Source: Hungatella_A sp034142505 (GTDB lineage Bacteria; Bacillota; Clostridia; Lachnospirales; Lachnospiraceae). From it: DNA of 64,000 nt. Every line of letters starts with the position of its first letter. The first letter of the stretch is position 1. The DNA lies in contig JAWZDV010000060.1 of NCBI GenBank assembly GCA_034142505.1, positions 15,124 through 79,123 of the forward strand, given 5' to 3'. The position numbers and the translations under genes were made by a program. Below are positions 51,609 to 60,330 of this stretch, in pieces. A model generated the notes under the pieces. The model saw nothing but the letters and a program-made list of their open reading frames with translations, searched no databases and was not told where the DNA came from.

Positions 51609-52628
51609 ATTTGTTTTGATTTTGATGATGGCATCCGTATAATAATATTCCTTAATCCCAAAACTGCCGGCCGAAGCAATATCAAACAGAATTTCCAGCG
51701 GCTTAATTCCCTGGAACTCCGGATTTTGGTCGATGGTGACCGCGATCACTCCATCCTTTAACAGATCTTTGGTCGCCTCGGAGCAGTCATTGGCAATCAC
51801 GGTGATGTCACGCTTTGATTCCGAGATAGCCTTGCAGGCCCCGCTGACACCGGCGGCGGCCAGATAGAGGGAGTCAATCTGCGGGTATTGTTCCAGGAGA
51901 TCTTTGGTGATCAGATAACTTTCGATCTCGTCATAGTGATTGTTTGTCGCGGAAGCAATGTAGTGGATGCCCGGGTAATTCTCCGCCAGATACTCAAGGA
52001 ACCCGCGGCTTCTCTGCATAATACAGTCAATATTTTCAGAACCGGTGATGACGCCCACATTGGCGGCGCCCTTTGTCAAAAGCCCCAGAAGATTGGCGGC
52101 GACAATTCCGTTTTGATAATAATTGCTTCCGGTATAGGAAATCCTTCCGGAATCCGGAATATCCGTATTGGAAGTCACCACCGGAATCCCGGAGTCGGAG
52201 ATCTCCCGTATCTTCTCAGCGATCCCGTTGCTGTTGATCGCGGTAATGGCGATGCCGTTGTAATGGTTTTCTGCAAAGTAGTTCATGGATTCAATCTGCA
52301 CTTCCGGGTTTTTGGGAGAAGTATAGCGGATATCCACCTGGACCCCGAACGTCTCCAGTTCCCTCGCTTTTTTCTGAATTCCTTTCTCCACCTCGGCAAA
52401 AAAAGGATTGTAATTGTTGGGAGAAACAAGAATAAAACCGAACCGGAGATTCTTCTTCCTGACAGCAAGATTTTTCCCAGCCTTATTGGGAAGATAATTA
52501 AGCGCCTCAATGGCGTTTTTTATTTTTGCCTCTGTCTCCGGGTTCACCCCGCCCCGGTTGTTCAAAACCCGGTCCACGGTTCCTCTCGACACATTCGTCA
52601 GCTCCGCAATCTGTTTAATCGTAACCAT
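51603..52628 (-). CDS. LacI-family transcriptional regulator of the sugar locus
   Basis: ATG 52628 behind GGAGGAG; 341 aa. Helix-turn-helix at residues 1-30 (VTIKQIAELTNVSRGTVDRVL), hinge around NYLPNKAGKNLAVRKK. The rest is a periplasmic-binding-protein fold with FGFILVSPNNYNPFF, GIAITAINSNG and VVTSNTDIPDS. Divergent from the ABC importer with two matched operators between, so it is probably the repressor of that operon. Confidence 0.9.
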   Translation of the reverse strand: MVTIKQIAELTNVSRGTVDRVLNNRGGVNPETEAKIKNAIEALNYLPNKAGKNLAVRKKNLRFGFILVSPNNYNPFFAEVEKGIQKKARELETFGVQVDIRYTSPKNPEVQIESMNYFAENHYNGIAITAINSNGIAEKIREISDSGIPVVTSNTDIPDSGRISYTGSNYYQNGIVAANLLGLLTKGAANVGVITGSENIDCIMQRSRGFLEYLAENYPGIHYIASATNNHYDEIESYLITKDLLEQYPQIDSLYLAAAGVSGACKAISESKRDITVIANDCSEATKDLLKDGVIAVTIDQNPEFQGIKPLEILFDIASAGSFGIKEYYYTDAIIKIKTNL

Positions 52629-52707
52629 ATTTCTCCTCCGATCTCTGTAACCTAACCAAATTATAAATAAATTCCATGCCCTTGTCAATCACATTCAGGA
52701 GAAAAAT

Positions 52708-52719
52708 GTGCACGAGCAC
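52708..52719. promoter_or_regulatory. LacI-type operator 1
   Basis: GTGCACGAGCAC, a near palindrome of the same kind as the site at 52872, located 80 bases before the regulator start. Confidence 0.65.
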
Positions 52720-52833
52720 TAAAATAAAACAACAACACAAACAGGATGAATATTCCGATCAAGCAAGGATAAGTAAAAATGCACAAAATTTAAAGATATA
52801 TATAGATAATATGACGAAAATGCACAAACTTGA

Positions 52834-52883
52834 TTGACAAATTAAAAACATGACTATATGATGTTGTTAACGTGCTCGAGCAC
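52834..52883 (+). promoter_or_regulatory. Promoter and perfect LacI-type operator of the sugar ABC operon
   Basis: TTGACA (52834-52839), a 17-base spacer, TATGAT (52857-52862), then GTGCTCGAGCAC (52872-52883), a perfect palindrome at the transcription start. Repression by the divergent LacI-type protein is expected. The 341-base gap to the neighbouring genes holds nothing else. Confidence 0.8.
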
Positions 52884-52970
52884 AAAACAAACACGTTTTT
52901 GCGCGGCGTTGAATAAAAATGTGCACGGTACATAAAAAGCACAGAAAAACCCAAAAAGGAGATTACGATT

Positions 52971-54041
52971 ATGAAGAAAACAATGTTAGCGGTACTATTG
53001 TCCACAACCATGATGATGACTTGCCTGGCAGGATGCAGCAGTCAGACAGCAGCGTCCGGCACATCAGCGGGAAACAGCGCCACAGAAAATGTCACATCCG
53101 AAGGCACGGCTGATACCACAGGTGCTGATTCCGGCAGCGCCGCAGCCAGTTCCGATTCCGTGAAAATCGTAGCCATCGGCGTCCAGAGCGGCGGTTCCTA
53201 TTGGGGTAATATTGAGAAGGGATTTACCGAGGCCTGCGCCGAGCTTGGCTGGCAGGGTGACTACTGGACCCCGCAGAATGCCGGCAACGACGGGGAGATG
53301 GTACAGCTTGCGGAAAATGCCATTACCCAGGGCTACAACGCCATCTGCATGGAGATCAACGACCTGGATATGTACGGAGATATCATTGCCAGAGCCAAAG
53401 AGGCGGGAATCAAGCTGATTTCCATGACCGATGTGGGAGAAGAGTACAGCGACGCTTTCGTCGGCATCGACTCTTACGCCAGCGGCTATTCCCAGGGCGT
53501 CAAGATCGGCCAGTTCGCCACCGGACTGGGATACGATTCCGTAAACTATGTGTCCTTGCTGTCCACCACGGACAATGCTTCCCAGCTGAAAAACCGGCAG
53601 GGCATTGCTGATGGGATTGCCGAGACTTTCACGGGGACCATCAAGGAGATTGACCTTGCGGCCACAGACAGCAACGCGGCGACCGCCCAGGATAAATTAA
53701 ATGCCTTCTTCCTTGCAAACCCGGAATTAAATGCTGTTGGCTGTGCCGATTTATACGGGGCATTAGGCGCTGCCCAGTTCGTACAGGAGAATGGCCTTGG
53801 CGGTAAATTCATCGCCACTGGTCTGGAACTGACTGCCGATTCCTTCAACCGTGTGTTAGACGGCGACCTGATGGCAACTTCTTCTGTGGATTCCGTGGGC
53901 ATCGGCAAAAATTTCTGTTACGTGACACAGAAGCTTTTAAATGGAGAACCATGCGAATACAGTAACCCGGCGGAGAAGATCTGGGTACTCCCGGATGAGG
54001 TGGAGGCCTACTGTGCGGAGAACGGAATTACATTAAAGTAA
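52971..54041 (+). CDS. Sugar ABC transporter substrate-binding lipoprotein
   Basis: ATG 52971 behind AAAAGGAG; 356 aa. Lipoprotein signal: MKKTMLAVLL start, hydrophobic core, lipobox LAGC at residues 18-24. A Ser/Thr/Ala-rich linker follows. The mature part is of the RbsB (sugar-binding, type I) class: VAIGVQSGGSYWGNIEKGF, YNAICMEINDLDMY, and EIWVLPDEVEAY-like end (read KIWVLPDEVEAYC). First gene of the import operon. Confidence 0.9.
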   Translation: MKKTMLAVLLSTTMMMTCLAGCSSQTAASGTSAGNSATENVTSEGTADTTGADSGSAAASSDSVKIVAIGVQSGGSYWGNIEKGFTEACAELGWQGDYWTPQNAGNDGEMVQLAENAITQGYNAICMEINDLDMYGDIIARAKEAGIKLISMTDVGEEYSDAFVGIDSYASGYSQGVKIGQFATGLGYDSVNYVSLLSTTDNASQLKNRQGIADGIAETFTGTIKEIDLAATDSNAATAQDKLNAFFLANPELNAVGCADLYGALGAAQFVQENGLGGKFIATGLELTADSFNRVLDGDLMATSSVDSVGIGKNFCYVTQKLLNGEPCEYSNPAEKIWVLPDEVEAYCAENGITLK

Positions 54042-54086
54042 ACCGGATGGACTGGAATCGTTCGGAAGAAAGATAAGGGGAAAGTT

Positions 54087-55067
54087 ATGGCAAGTCATAT
54101 GGAAAAAGAGAAGAGACCAATTCTAAAATCAATGTTGGAAATTAAGGAGATCGGGGTCATTCTTCCGCTGGTATTTTTAATTATCATTACCATGTTTGTG
54201 AACCCGGCATTTTTGAGATGGAATAATATTCTGGATATTTTGAGAACGGCAAGTTTCACCGGTGTCATCGCCGTTCCGCTTACCTTTCTGCTGGCTTCCG
54301 GCAGAATGGATCTCTCCATCGCGGCGACCACCACGCTTGGCGGTGTGGTGGCGGCCATTGCACAGACTAATGGTGTGCCGCTGTTTCTGGCCCTTCTTCT
54401 GGCTGTGCTGGTGGGCGGCGGTGTCGGCCTGTTAAATGGAGTGCTGGTAGAACGGTTTGCCATGCCCGGTTTCATCGCAACCATGGCGACCTCCTACGTG
54501 GTAAAAGGAATTGCCGCCGTCATTACCAACAACAATCCGGTCAGCGGCGTTTCAAACGGTTTTCAGGTACTTGCCAAGACGAGGGCTTTTAACTCCATCT
54601 GGATCACCATTCTCTACGTGCTGGTCGTTGGAATCATCGGCCAGGTAGTCTTAACCAGGACGAAATACGGACGTACCACGCTGGCGGTTGGCGGCAACCC
54701 GGAGACGGCCAATTTAGCCGGCATCAATGTGAAAGGCAGACACACCCAGTTGTTCGTGCTGGTGGGCATCTTCGCGGCCATTGCCGGCTGTATGCACTGC
54801 GCCAGATTTGCCAGCGCCCAGCTGACGGCGGGCAGCGGCACGGAGCTGACGATCCTGGCTTCCTGTATTATCGGCGGCACCAGCCTGCGGGGCGGTACCG
54901 GCACGGTTGTCGGGTCGTTTCTCGGCTGCATCCTGTTTGCAACCATCACAAACGCCTTGCTTGTCATGGGCGTGCCGACCACATGGCAGAACGTGGTGTA
55001 CGGAGGCATTTTGATTATCGCCCTGTTTATCGACATTGTGAAACGTTCGAGAATGGCAAAAGCGTAA
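54087..55067 (+). CDS. Sugar ABC transporter permease (RbsC family)
   Basis: ATG 54087 with AAGGGGAAAG upstream; 326 aa, about eight to ten membrane segments. The conserved loop of this family is present: GGNPETANLAGINVKGRHTQ and ASCIIGGTSLRGGTGTV. Co-transcribed with the binding protein and ATPase genes (45 and 15 bases apart). Confidence 0.92.
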   Translation: MASHMEKEKRPILKSMLEIKEIGVILPLVFLIIITMFVNPAFLRWNNILDILRTASFTGVIAVPLTFLLASGRMDLSIAATTTLGGVVAAIAQTNGVPLFLALLLAVLVGGGVGLLNGVLVERFAMPGFIATMATSYVVKGIAAVITNNNPVSGVSNGFQVLAKTRAFNSIWITILYVLVVGIIGQVVLTRTKYGRTTLAVGGNPETANLAGINVKGRHTQLFVLVGIFAAIAGCMHCARFASAQLTAGSGTELTILASCIIGGTSLRGGTGTVVGSFLGCILFATITNALLVMGVPTTWQNVVYGGILIIALFIDIVKRSRMAKA

Positions 55068-55082
55068 CCTGGGAGGGAATCC

Positions 55083-56594
55083 ATGAACGAGAAATTATTG
55101 GAAATGAAACACGTAACAAAGAAATTCCCCGGTGTCATCGCCTTAAATGATGTCTCCATCGATGTGAGAAAGGGAGAGATCTTAGGGATCGTAGGAGAAA
55201 ACGGAGCGGGCAAGTCGACCCTGATGAAGGTGCTTTCCGGCAGCTATTCCAACCGGGAATACGAAGGGGAAATCCGGATCAACGGAAAGATTCAGTCTTT
55301 TTCCAGCGTGGCCGATTCCAAGAAGGCCGGAATCGAGATGGTGTACCAGGAAGTTAACGCTATGTATGAAGCCAGTGTGGCCGAGAATATTTTTGTGGGA
55401 AACTATCCGGGGAAAGGATTTGTCAATTATAAGAAGCTGTATCAGGATACCCGGGATCTGTTGGACCAGCTGGGCATGGAGGTGAGTCCGAAGACACTGG
55501 CGGGAAGCTTGAACAGCGGCCAGCTTCAGCTGATGTCCATTGTCCGGGCGATCTCGGCAAAGCCCAAGATCATGGTGCTGGACGAACCGTCCACGGCCTT
55601 AACGGATACCGAGGTGGATATCCTGATGAAATTTATGGACAAATTGAGAAATGAGGGGGTATCCCTGATCTACATTTCCCATAAGCTGGAGGAGATTTTC
55701 CGGATCTGTGACCGGGTGACCATTATCAGGGATGGAAATGTGATCACCACGGGCAGCATTGACGAGTTTGACCAGGAATCCCTGGTGCAGGGGATGATTG
55801 GACGGAAGGTGGAAAATCTGTACGTGAAGGGGAAGCACGAGGCCGGGGATGTGGTTTTGGAAGTCAACAACCTCTCTGTCCCCCACCCGACCATTGATCA
55901 CAGAAATATTGTAGATCACATCAGTTTCCAGCTGCATAAAGGGGAAATCCTGGGATTCGGCGGCCTTGTGGGGGCAGGCCGGAGCGAGACGCTGGGAGCC
56001 GTGTTCGGCCAGATTCAAAAAGGAGTGACCAAGGAAGTAAAAATAGGCGGAAAGCCGGTGACGATCAAATCCCCCAGGGATGCCATCAATGCCGGAATCG
56101 GTTTTGTGACGGAGGAGAGAAAGCTGACCGGCTTTGTGGAGACCATGTCCATCAAAGACAATTTGAGCCTGATCACCCTCAAGGACCTGCCGGGGAAACT
56201 GTTTATCGACCGGAAGGCGGAGAAAGAGAAAACCGGCGCCATCTTTGACAGAATGAGAGTCAAAGCGCCTTCCATGAACAGCATGGTCATCAACTTATCA
56301 GGAGGCAACCAGCAGAAAGTGGTTTTGGGGAAATGGCTGGCGAAGAATCCGCAAATTTTGTTTATCGATGAACCGACAAAGGGGATCGATGTGGGAGCCA
56401 AGGCCGAGTTCTACAAGATCATGGATGAACTGGTGAAGGCGGGGGTATCCATCATTATGGTTTCCTCGGATATGCCGGAGCTGGTATCCATCAGTGACCG
56501 GGTTCTGGTGCTCAGTAATGGAAGAATTACCGGGGAACTGGTGAAAGAAGAAGTGAATCAGACCAATATCATGAAAGCCGCGATTGCGGATTAG
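55083..56594 (+). CDS. Sugar ABC transporter ATP-binding protein (RbsA/XylG type)
   Basis: ATG 55083 behind GGGAGG; 503 aa with two ATPase cassettes. First: VGENGAGKSTLMKV, SGQLQLMSIVRA, IMVLDEPSTAL. Second: GGLVGAGRSETLG, INLSGGNQQKVVLGKWL, ILFIDEPTKGIDVGAK. As in RbsA, the second Walker A is degenerate. This is the energy subunit of the importer. Confidence 0.93.
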   Translation: MNEKLLEMKHVTKKFPGVIALNDVSIDVRKGEILGIVGENGAGKSTLMKVLSGSYSNREYEGEIRINGKIQSFSSVADSKKAGIEMVYQEVNAMYEASVAENIFVGNYPGKGFVNYKKLYQDTRDLLDQLGMEVSPKTLAGSLNSGQLQLMSIVRAISAKPKIMVLDEPSTALTDTEVDILMKFMDKLRNEGVSLIYISHKLEEIFRICDRVTIIRDGNVITTGSIDEFDQESLVQGMIGRKVENLYVKGKHEAGDVVLEVNNLSVPHPTIDHRNIVDHISFQLHKGEILGFGGLVGAGRSETLGAVFGQIQKGVTKEVKIGGKPVTIKSPRDAINAGIGFVTEERKLTGFVETMSIKDNLSLITLKDLPGKLFIDRKAEKEKTGAIFDRMRVKAPSMNSMVINLSGGNQQKVVLGKWLAKNPQILFIDEPTKGIDVGAKAEFYKIMDELVKAGVSIIMVSSDMPELVSISDRVLVLSNGRITGELVKEEVNQTNIMKAAIAD

Positions 56595-56631
56595 CTATGA
56601 TGAGAAAATGTTGTTGCAGGGGGGATGTAAG

Positions 56632-58071
56632 ATGGCCAGACAGGCTGTGAATCCATATTTGCCCGGTTATGAATATGTACCGGACGGGGAACCATACGTG
56701 TTCGGTGACAGGGTATACCTATATGGCAGTCATGACAGATTTGATGGTTCCAGTTTTTGCGAAAAGGATTATGTGTGCTGGTCGGCGGCCGTGGACGCGC
56801 TGGGAGACTGGCGGTACGAGGGGGTGATCTACGAGAAAACGAAGGACCCGCGCTTCCCCGATGCAAAGAGCCGGAGAATGTTTGCACCGGATGTGCAGCG
56901 GGGAGGCGACGGACGGTATTACCTGTATTACGCCTTTGATTTTTCGGGAACGATAGCAGTTGCGTGCTGTGACAGCCCGGCCGGAACATATCAGTACTAT
57001 GGGGAGGTGCATTATCCAGACGGGACTGCCCTGGGGCATGCGGACGGCGACTGCTTTCAGTATGATCCGGGGGTAATGGTGGACACAGACGGGAGGGTGT
57101 TTCTGTATACCGGGTTCTGTCCCCAGGGAGATTTCCAAAAGAGATTCCATTTAACGCGTCCCATGGCGGAGGGCGGAATGTTTGTGGAACTGGAACCGGA
57201 TATGGTGACCGTGAAAATGGGGCCAAAAGTCGTAATCCCGGATCAGGCCCATGCGGCTGAAACCGGATTTGAGGGGCATGCCTTCTTTGAGGCTCCGTCC
57301 ATCCGGAAGGTGGGGGATACCTATGTGCTCATCTATTCCTCGGAACAGCAGCATGAATTGTGCTTCGCGGTATCGAAAGAGCCGGACCGGGGGTTTCAGT
57401 ACCGGGGCGTTATCATTTCCAACGGAGATATCGGGTATCAGGGGAGAGAAAAACCGTTAAATTATACGGGAACCAACCATGGAAGTATTGTGGAAATCCT
57501 GGGACAATGGTATATTTTTTATCATAGGCAGACCAACGGGATCTGTTATTCCAGGCAGGGGTGTGCGGAGAAGATCGAGATCGGCCCGGATGTGACGATT
57601 CCACAAGTGCAGATTACCTCCTGCGGGCTGAACAAAACGGCGCTGGCGGGGACCGGGCGGTACCATGCCGGTATTGCCTGCTGTCTGATGGGACGGGAGG
57701 GAGCCAAGCCATATTACCTGGACCGGCGGGTGGAAGAGGATCATCCCTATATTACCCAGGATGGCCCGGACCGGGAGGATCATGCCGGACAGTATATTGC
57801 GAATCTGCAGGCAGGAGCTAGAGCGGGATTCCGTTATTTTCTGCTGAAGGATCTGCGGAAAATCTCGGTGTCGGTCAGAGGAAGCGGGAGGGGGAAATTA
57901 CAGGTTTCGCTGGAACTGGAGGAACCGCCGTTTGCCGAAATCCCGATTGAGCCGTCACAGGATTGGAGCGAATACTCGACAGAGGTTTTAGTGGAAGATG
58001 GAGAATATTCCCTGTGGTTTTGCTTTGATGGAGACGGGGCAGTTGATTTCAAGGAGTTTGTGCTGATATAA
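56632..58071 (+). CDS. GH43-family glycoside hydrolase with C-terminal carbohydrate-binding-like domain
   Basis: ATG 56632 behind GGGGGGA gives 479 aa. The five-bladed propeller region (1-335) has the GH43 catalytic marks: Asp in NPYLPGYEYVPDGEPYVFG, YLYGSHDRFDG, an Asp in QYDPGVMVDTDG, and the acid Glu in FFEAPSIRKVGDTYVLIYS. Residues 350-479 form a beta-sandwich like CBM6-type modules. GH43 enzymes act on arabinose, xylose or galactose links. No signal peptide, so the substrate is likely an imported oligosaccharide. Confidence 0.88.
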   Translation: MARQAVNPYLPGYEYVPDGEPYVFGDRVYLYGSHDRFDGSSFCEKDYVCWSAAVDALGDWRYEGVIYEKTKDPRFPDAKSRRMFAPDVQRGGDGRYYLYYAFDFSGTIAVACCDSPAGTYQYYGEVHYPDGTALGHADGDCFQYDPGVMVDTDGRVFLYTGFCPQGDFQKRFHLTRPMAEGGMFVELEPDMVTVKMGPKVVIPDQAHAAETGFEGHAFFEAPSIRKVGDTYVLIYSSEQQHELCFAVSKEPDRGFQYRGVIISNGDIGYQGREKPLNYTGTNHGSIVEILGQWYIFYHRQTNGICYSRQGCAEKIEIGPDVTIPQVQITSCGLNKTALAGTGRYHAGIACCLMGREGAKPYYLDRRVEEDHPYITQDGPDREDHAGQYIANLQAGARAGFRYFLLKDLRKISVSVRGSGRGKLQVSLELEEPPFAEIPIEPSQDWSEYSTEVLVEDGEYSLWFCFDGDGAVDFKEFVLI

Positions 58072-58084
58072 CAGAAACATGCAG

Positions 58085-58129
58085 AGCGTCAGCGTACCGC
58101 ACCTGGACCGGTGTCTGTATACTGACGCT
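58085..58129 (+). other. Hairpin between the two glycosidase genes
   Basis: AGCGTCAG (58085-58092) pairs with CTGACGCT (58122-58129), with a further inner pairing of CCGCACC and GGTGT. It may balance expression of the downstream gene; no T-run follows. Confidence 0.5.
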
Positions 58130-58145
58130 AAATGGAGTTGAGAGA

Positions 58146-59687
58146 ATGATGAGACAAATCGAACAGTATGGAATGATTGAATTTGAGGTTCATTATGATG
58201 CGGAGGGAAATCCGTTTCAGGACTGCACCGTAAAGGGCATCTTTAAGGGGGACAATGAAGAGAAAAAAGTCCGTGGGTTTTACGATGGGAAGGGGACGTT
58301 TAAGGTCCGTTTTATGCCATCGTTTGAGGGGATATACACCTGCCGGCTGGAGGCGGATTTTCCGCTGGAGTGGGAACGGGATATGTTTGAGGTGATTCCC
58401 GCGTCAGAGGGGAATCATGGCGTTGTGAGAACGGTCGGTCAATTTCATTTTGCCTATGATGACGGAACCATGTATTACCCTGTTGGAACGACGTGTTATG
58501 CGTGGTGCCATCAGACGGAAGACCTGCAGAGGGAAACTCTTAAGACGCTGGAGGAGAGTCCGTTTAACAAGCTCCGTTTCTGCGTATTCCCGAAGCATTA
58601 CCGGTATAACTTAAAAGAACCGGCTCTGTACCCTTATGAGCTTCGGGAGAATTCCCCATGGAAGCCGGAGGATTATCAGGAGGAGGAACTGGCAAAGCTT
58701 CCTAGAAATATGCTGGGCGGCATTCCTCTTAAGATGGAGCAGCCGGAAACGGTGTGGGATTTTGGAAGGTTCTGTCCGGAATATTTTCAGAACATGGAGG
58801 ATAAGATCAAGGCTCTGCTGGCCCTGGGAATTGAGGCGGATTTGATTTTGCTTCACCCCTATGACCGCTGGGGTTTTTCACGGATGAGTGTGGAGGATGA
58901 GAACGTTTATCTGCAGTATGTGACGGCCCGTTTCTCCGCCTTTCGCAATGTCTGGTGGTCTCTGGCCAACGAGTATGATTTATTCCGGGAGAAAGAACTG
59001 TGGCAGTGGGAACAGAATGCCCAGGTGCTGGTGAGGGAAGATCCGTACTGTCATCTGCGCTCCATCCACAACTGTATGAAGTTCTATGACTACACAAGAC
59101 CTTGGATCACCCACTGCAGCATCCAGCGGACCGATCTCTACAAAACCGCGGAGAACACTCTGGAGTGGCGGACCCGCTATGGAAAACCGATTGTGCTGGA
59201 TGAGATTGCCTACGAGGGAAATATCGCCTTTGGCTGGGGCAACATCAGCGGAGAAGAGATGACAAGAAGATTTTGGGAAGCTTACACAAGGGGAGGCTAT
59301 GCCATGCATGGCGAAACTTATACACATCCCCGGGATATTCTGTGGTGGTCCCATGGCGGCACCCTGCACGGAACAAGTCCTTCCAGAATTGCGTTTCTAA
59401 AAGAAATCATGGAGGAAGCGCCGGGAAATGGACTGGAGCCGGTGGAAGGGATTTTCGATGAATCGGTGGCCGCGGACAGACAGGGCGGGTATTTCTTATA
59501 TTATTACGGAGCCAACAGACCCTCCGAGCGCGATTATGACCTCCCGCGGGGCCAGACATATCAGGCTGAGATCATTGACACCTGGGAGAAAACCATAGAA
59601 GCCGCTGGAACGGTCAGCGGAAGATTCACCCTGACACTGCCGGGAAAGGCATATATAGCCGTGCGTTTCCGGCGTGTGGATTCGTGA
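58146..59687 (+). CDS. DUF5060/DUF4038-type glycoside hydrolase
   Basis: ATG 58146 (or 58149); 513 aa. N-terminal beta-sandwich (1-85, DUF5060-like), then a TIM barrel: YYPVGTTCYAWCHQ, EESPFNKLRFCVFPKHY, WWSLANEYDLF with the probable acid/base Glu, and PIVLDEIAYEG with the probable nucleophile Glu. A C-terminal sandwich (DUF5605-like) ends the protein. Relatives include GH140-type enzymes acting on unusual pentose links (apiose), but the substrate here is unknown. No signal peptide; ends the importer operon. Confidence 0.8.
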   Translation: MMRQIEQYGMIEFEVHYDAEGNPFQDCTVKGIFKGDNEEKKVRGFYDGKGTFKVRFMPSFEGIYTCRLEADFPLEWERDMFEVIPASEGNHGVVRTVGQFHFAYDDGTMYYPVGTTCYAWCHQTEDLQRETLKTLEESPFNKLRFCVFPKHYRYNLKEPALYPYELRENSPWKPEDYQEEELAKLPRNMLGGIPLKMEQPETVWDFGRFCPEYFQNMEDKIKALLALGIEADLILLHPYDRWGFSRMSVEDENVYLQYVTARFSAFRNVWWSLANEYDLFREKELWQWEQNAQVLVREDPYCHLRSIHNCMKFYDYTRPWITHCSIQRTDLYKTAENTLEWRTRYGKPIVLDEIAYEGNIAFGWGNISGEEMTRRFWEAYTRGGYAMHGETYTHPRDILWWSHGGTLHGTSPSRIAFLKEIMEEAPGNGLEPVEGIFDESVAADRQGGYFLYYYGANRPSERDYDLPRGQTYQAEIIDTWEKTIEAAGTVSGRFTLTLPGKAYIAVRFRRVDS

Positions 59688-59701
59688 AACGGAAAATATA
59701 T

Positions 59702-59746
59702 TTGACAAATAGGAAATGACAGATTATAATAAGTAGTATGCTACTT
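59702..59746 (+). promoter_or_regulatory. Consensus promoter and MarR operator
   Basis: TTGACA (59702-59707), 17 bases and TATAAT (59725-59730), both perfect, followed directly by the palindrome AAGTAGTATGCTACTT (59731-59746). The related GTAGCGTGCTAC is found before the MATE gene at 60290. Confidence 0.85.
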
Positions 59747-59768
59747 AATGTTCCACAAGGGAGAATTC

Positions 59769-60230
59769 ATGATGACAGATTCGGCATATGACAGACCCAT
59801 CGGTTTAAAAATAGCCATTATTGACAGAGCCTTCAAGCGGAAGATGGACGAGAGAGCAGGCAGCATGGGATTGACTTCCGTGCAGCTGCGGGTTCTCGGG
59901 AGAATCAGCTTGCTGGAATCCAATGGTGTGTCCGAGATTAACCAGCGTGATTTGGAGGAAGCCATGCAGGTCACTCATCCCACGATGACCGGCATCATCA
60001 AGCGTCTGGAGAACAAAGGGTTTGTCAGCTGTATGCCAAGTCCGGCGGACCGGCGTTACAAGAAGATCACCTGTACCAAACAGGGGGCCGGCATTCATGA
60101 GGAACTGGCAGAGCAGGACCGGGAAGTTCTGCTGGAATTGTGCCAGGGATTTACCCAGCAGGACATAGACATGTTACATGATTTGACGGGCCGCCTGATG
60201 GAGAACCTATCAGACGAGCATATATTTTAA
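59769..60230 (+). CDS. MarR-family regulator
   Basis: ATG 59769 behind AAGGGAGA; 153 aa. MarR fold: LTSVQLRVLGRISLLES, winged helix INQRDLEEAMQVTHPTMTGI, KRLENKGFVSCMPSPADRRYK with the wing Asp-Arg-Arg. It probably represses itself and the MATE gene through the two palindromes. Confidence 0.9.
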   Translation: MMTDSAYDRPIGLKIAIIDRAFKRKMDERAGSMGLTSVQLRVLGRISLLESNGVSEINQRDLEEAMQVTHPTMTGIIKRLENKGFVSCMPSPADRRYKKITCTKQGAGIHEELAEQDREVLLELCQGFTQQDIDMLHDLTGRLMENLSDEHIF

Positions 60231-60289
60231 ACGAATTGGCAAATGGCCGGGACAGCTCCTCTGCCGTTTGCTTTTTTCAAGGCTATTAG

Positions 60290-60301
60290 GTAGCGTGCTA
60301 C
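60290..60301 (+). promoter_or_regulatory. MarR operator before the first MATE gene
   Basis: GTAGCGTGCTAC shares the GTAG-N4-CTAC core of the operator at 59733-59744. It lies 30 bases upstream of the MATE start codon. Confidence 0.65.
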
Positions 60302-60330
60302 TGATTTGACAATAAGGAGGAACAAAAAAT

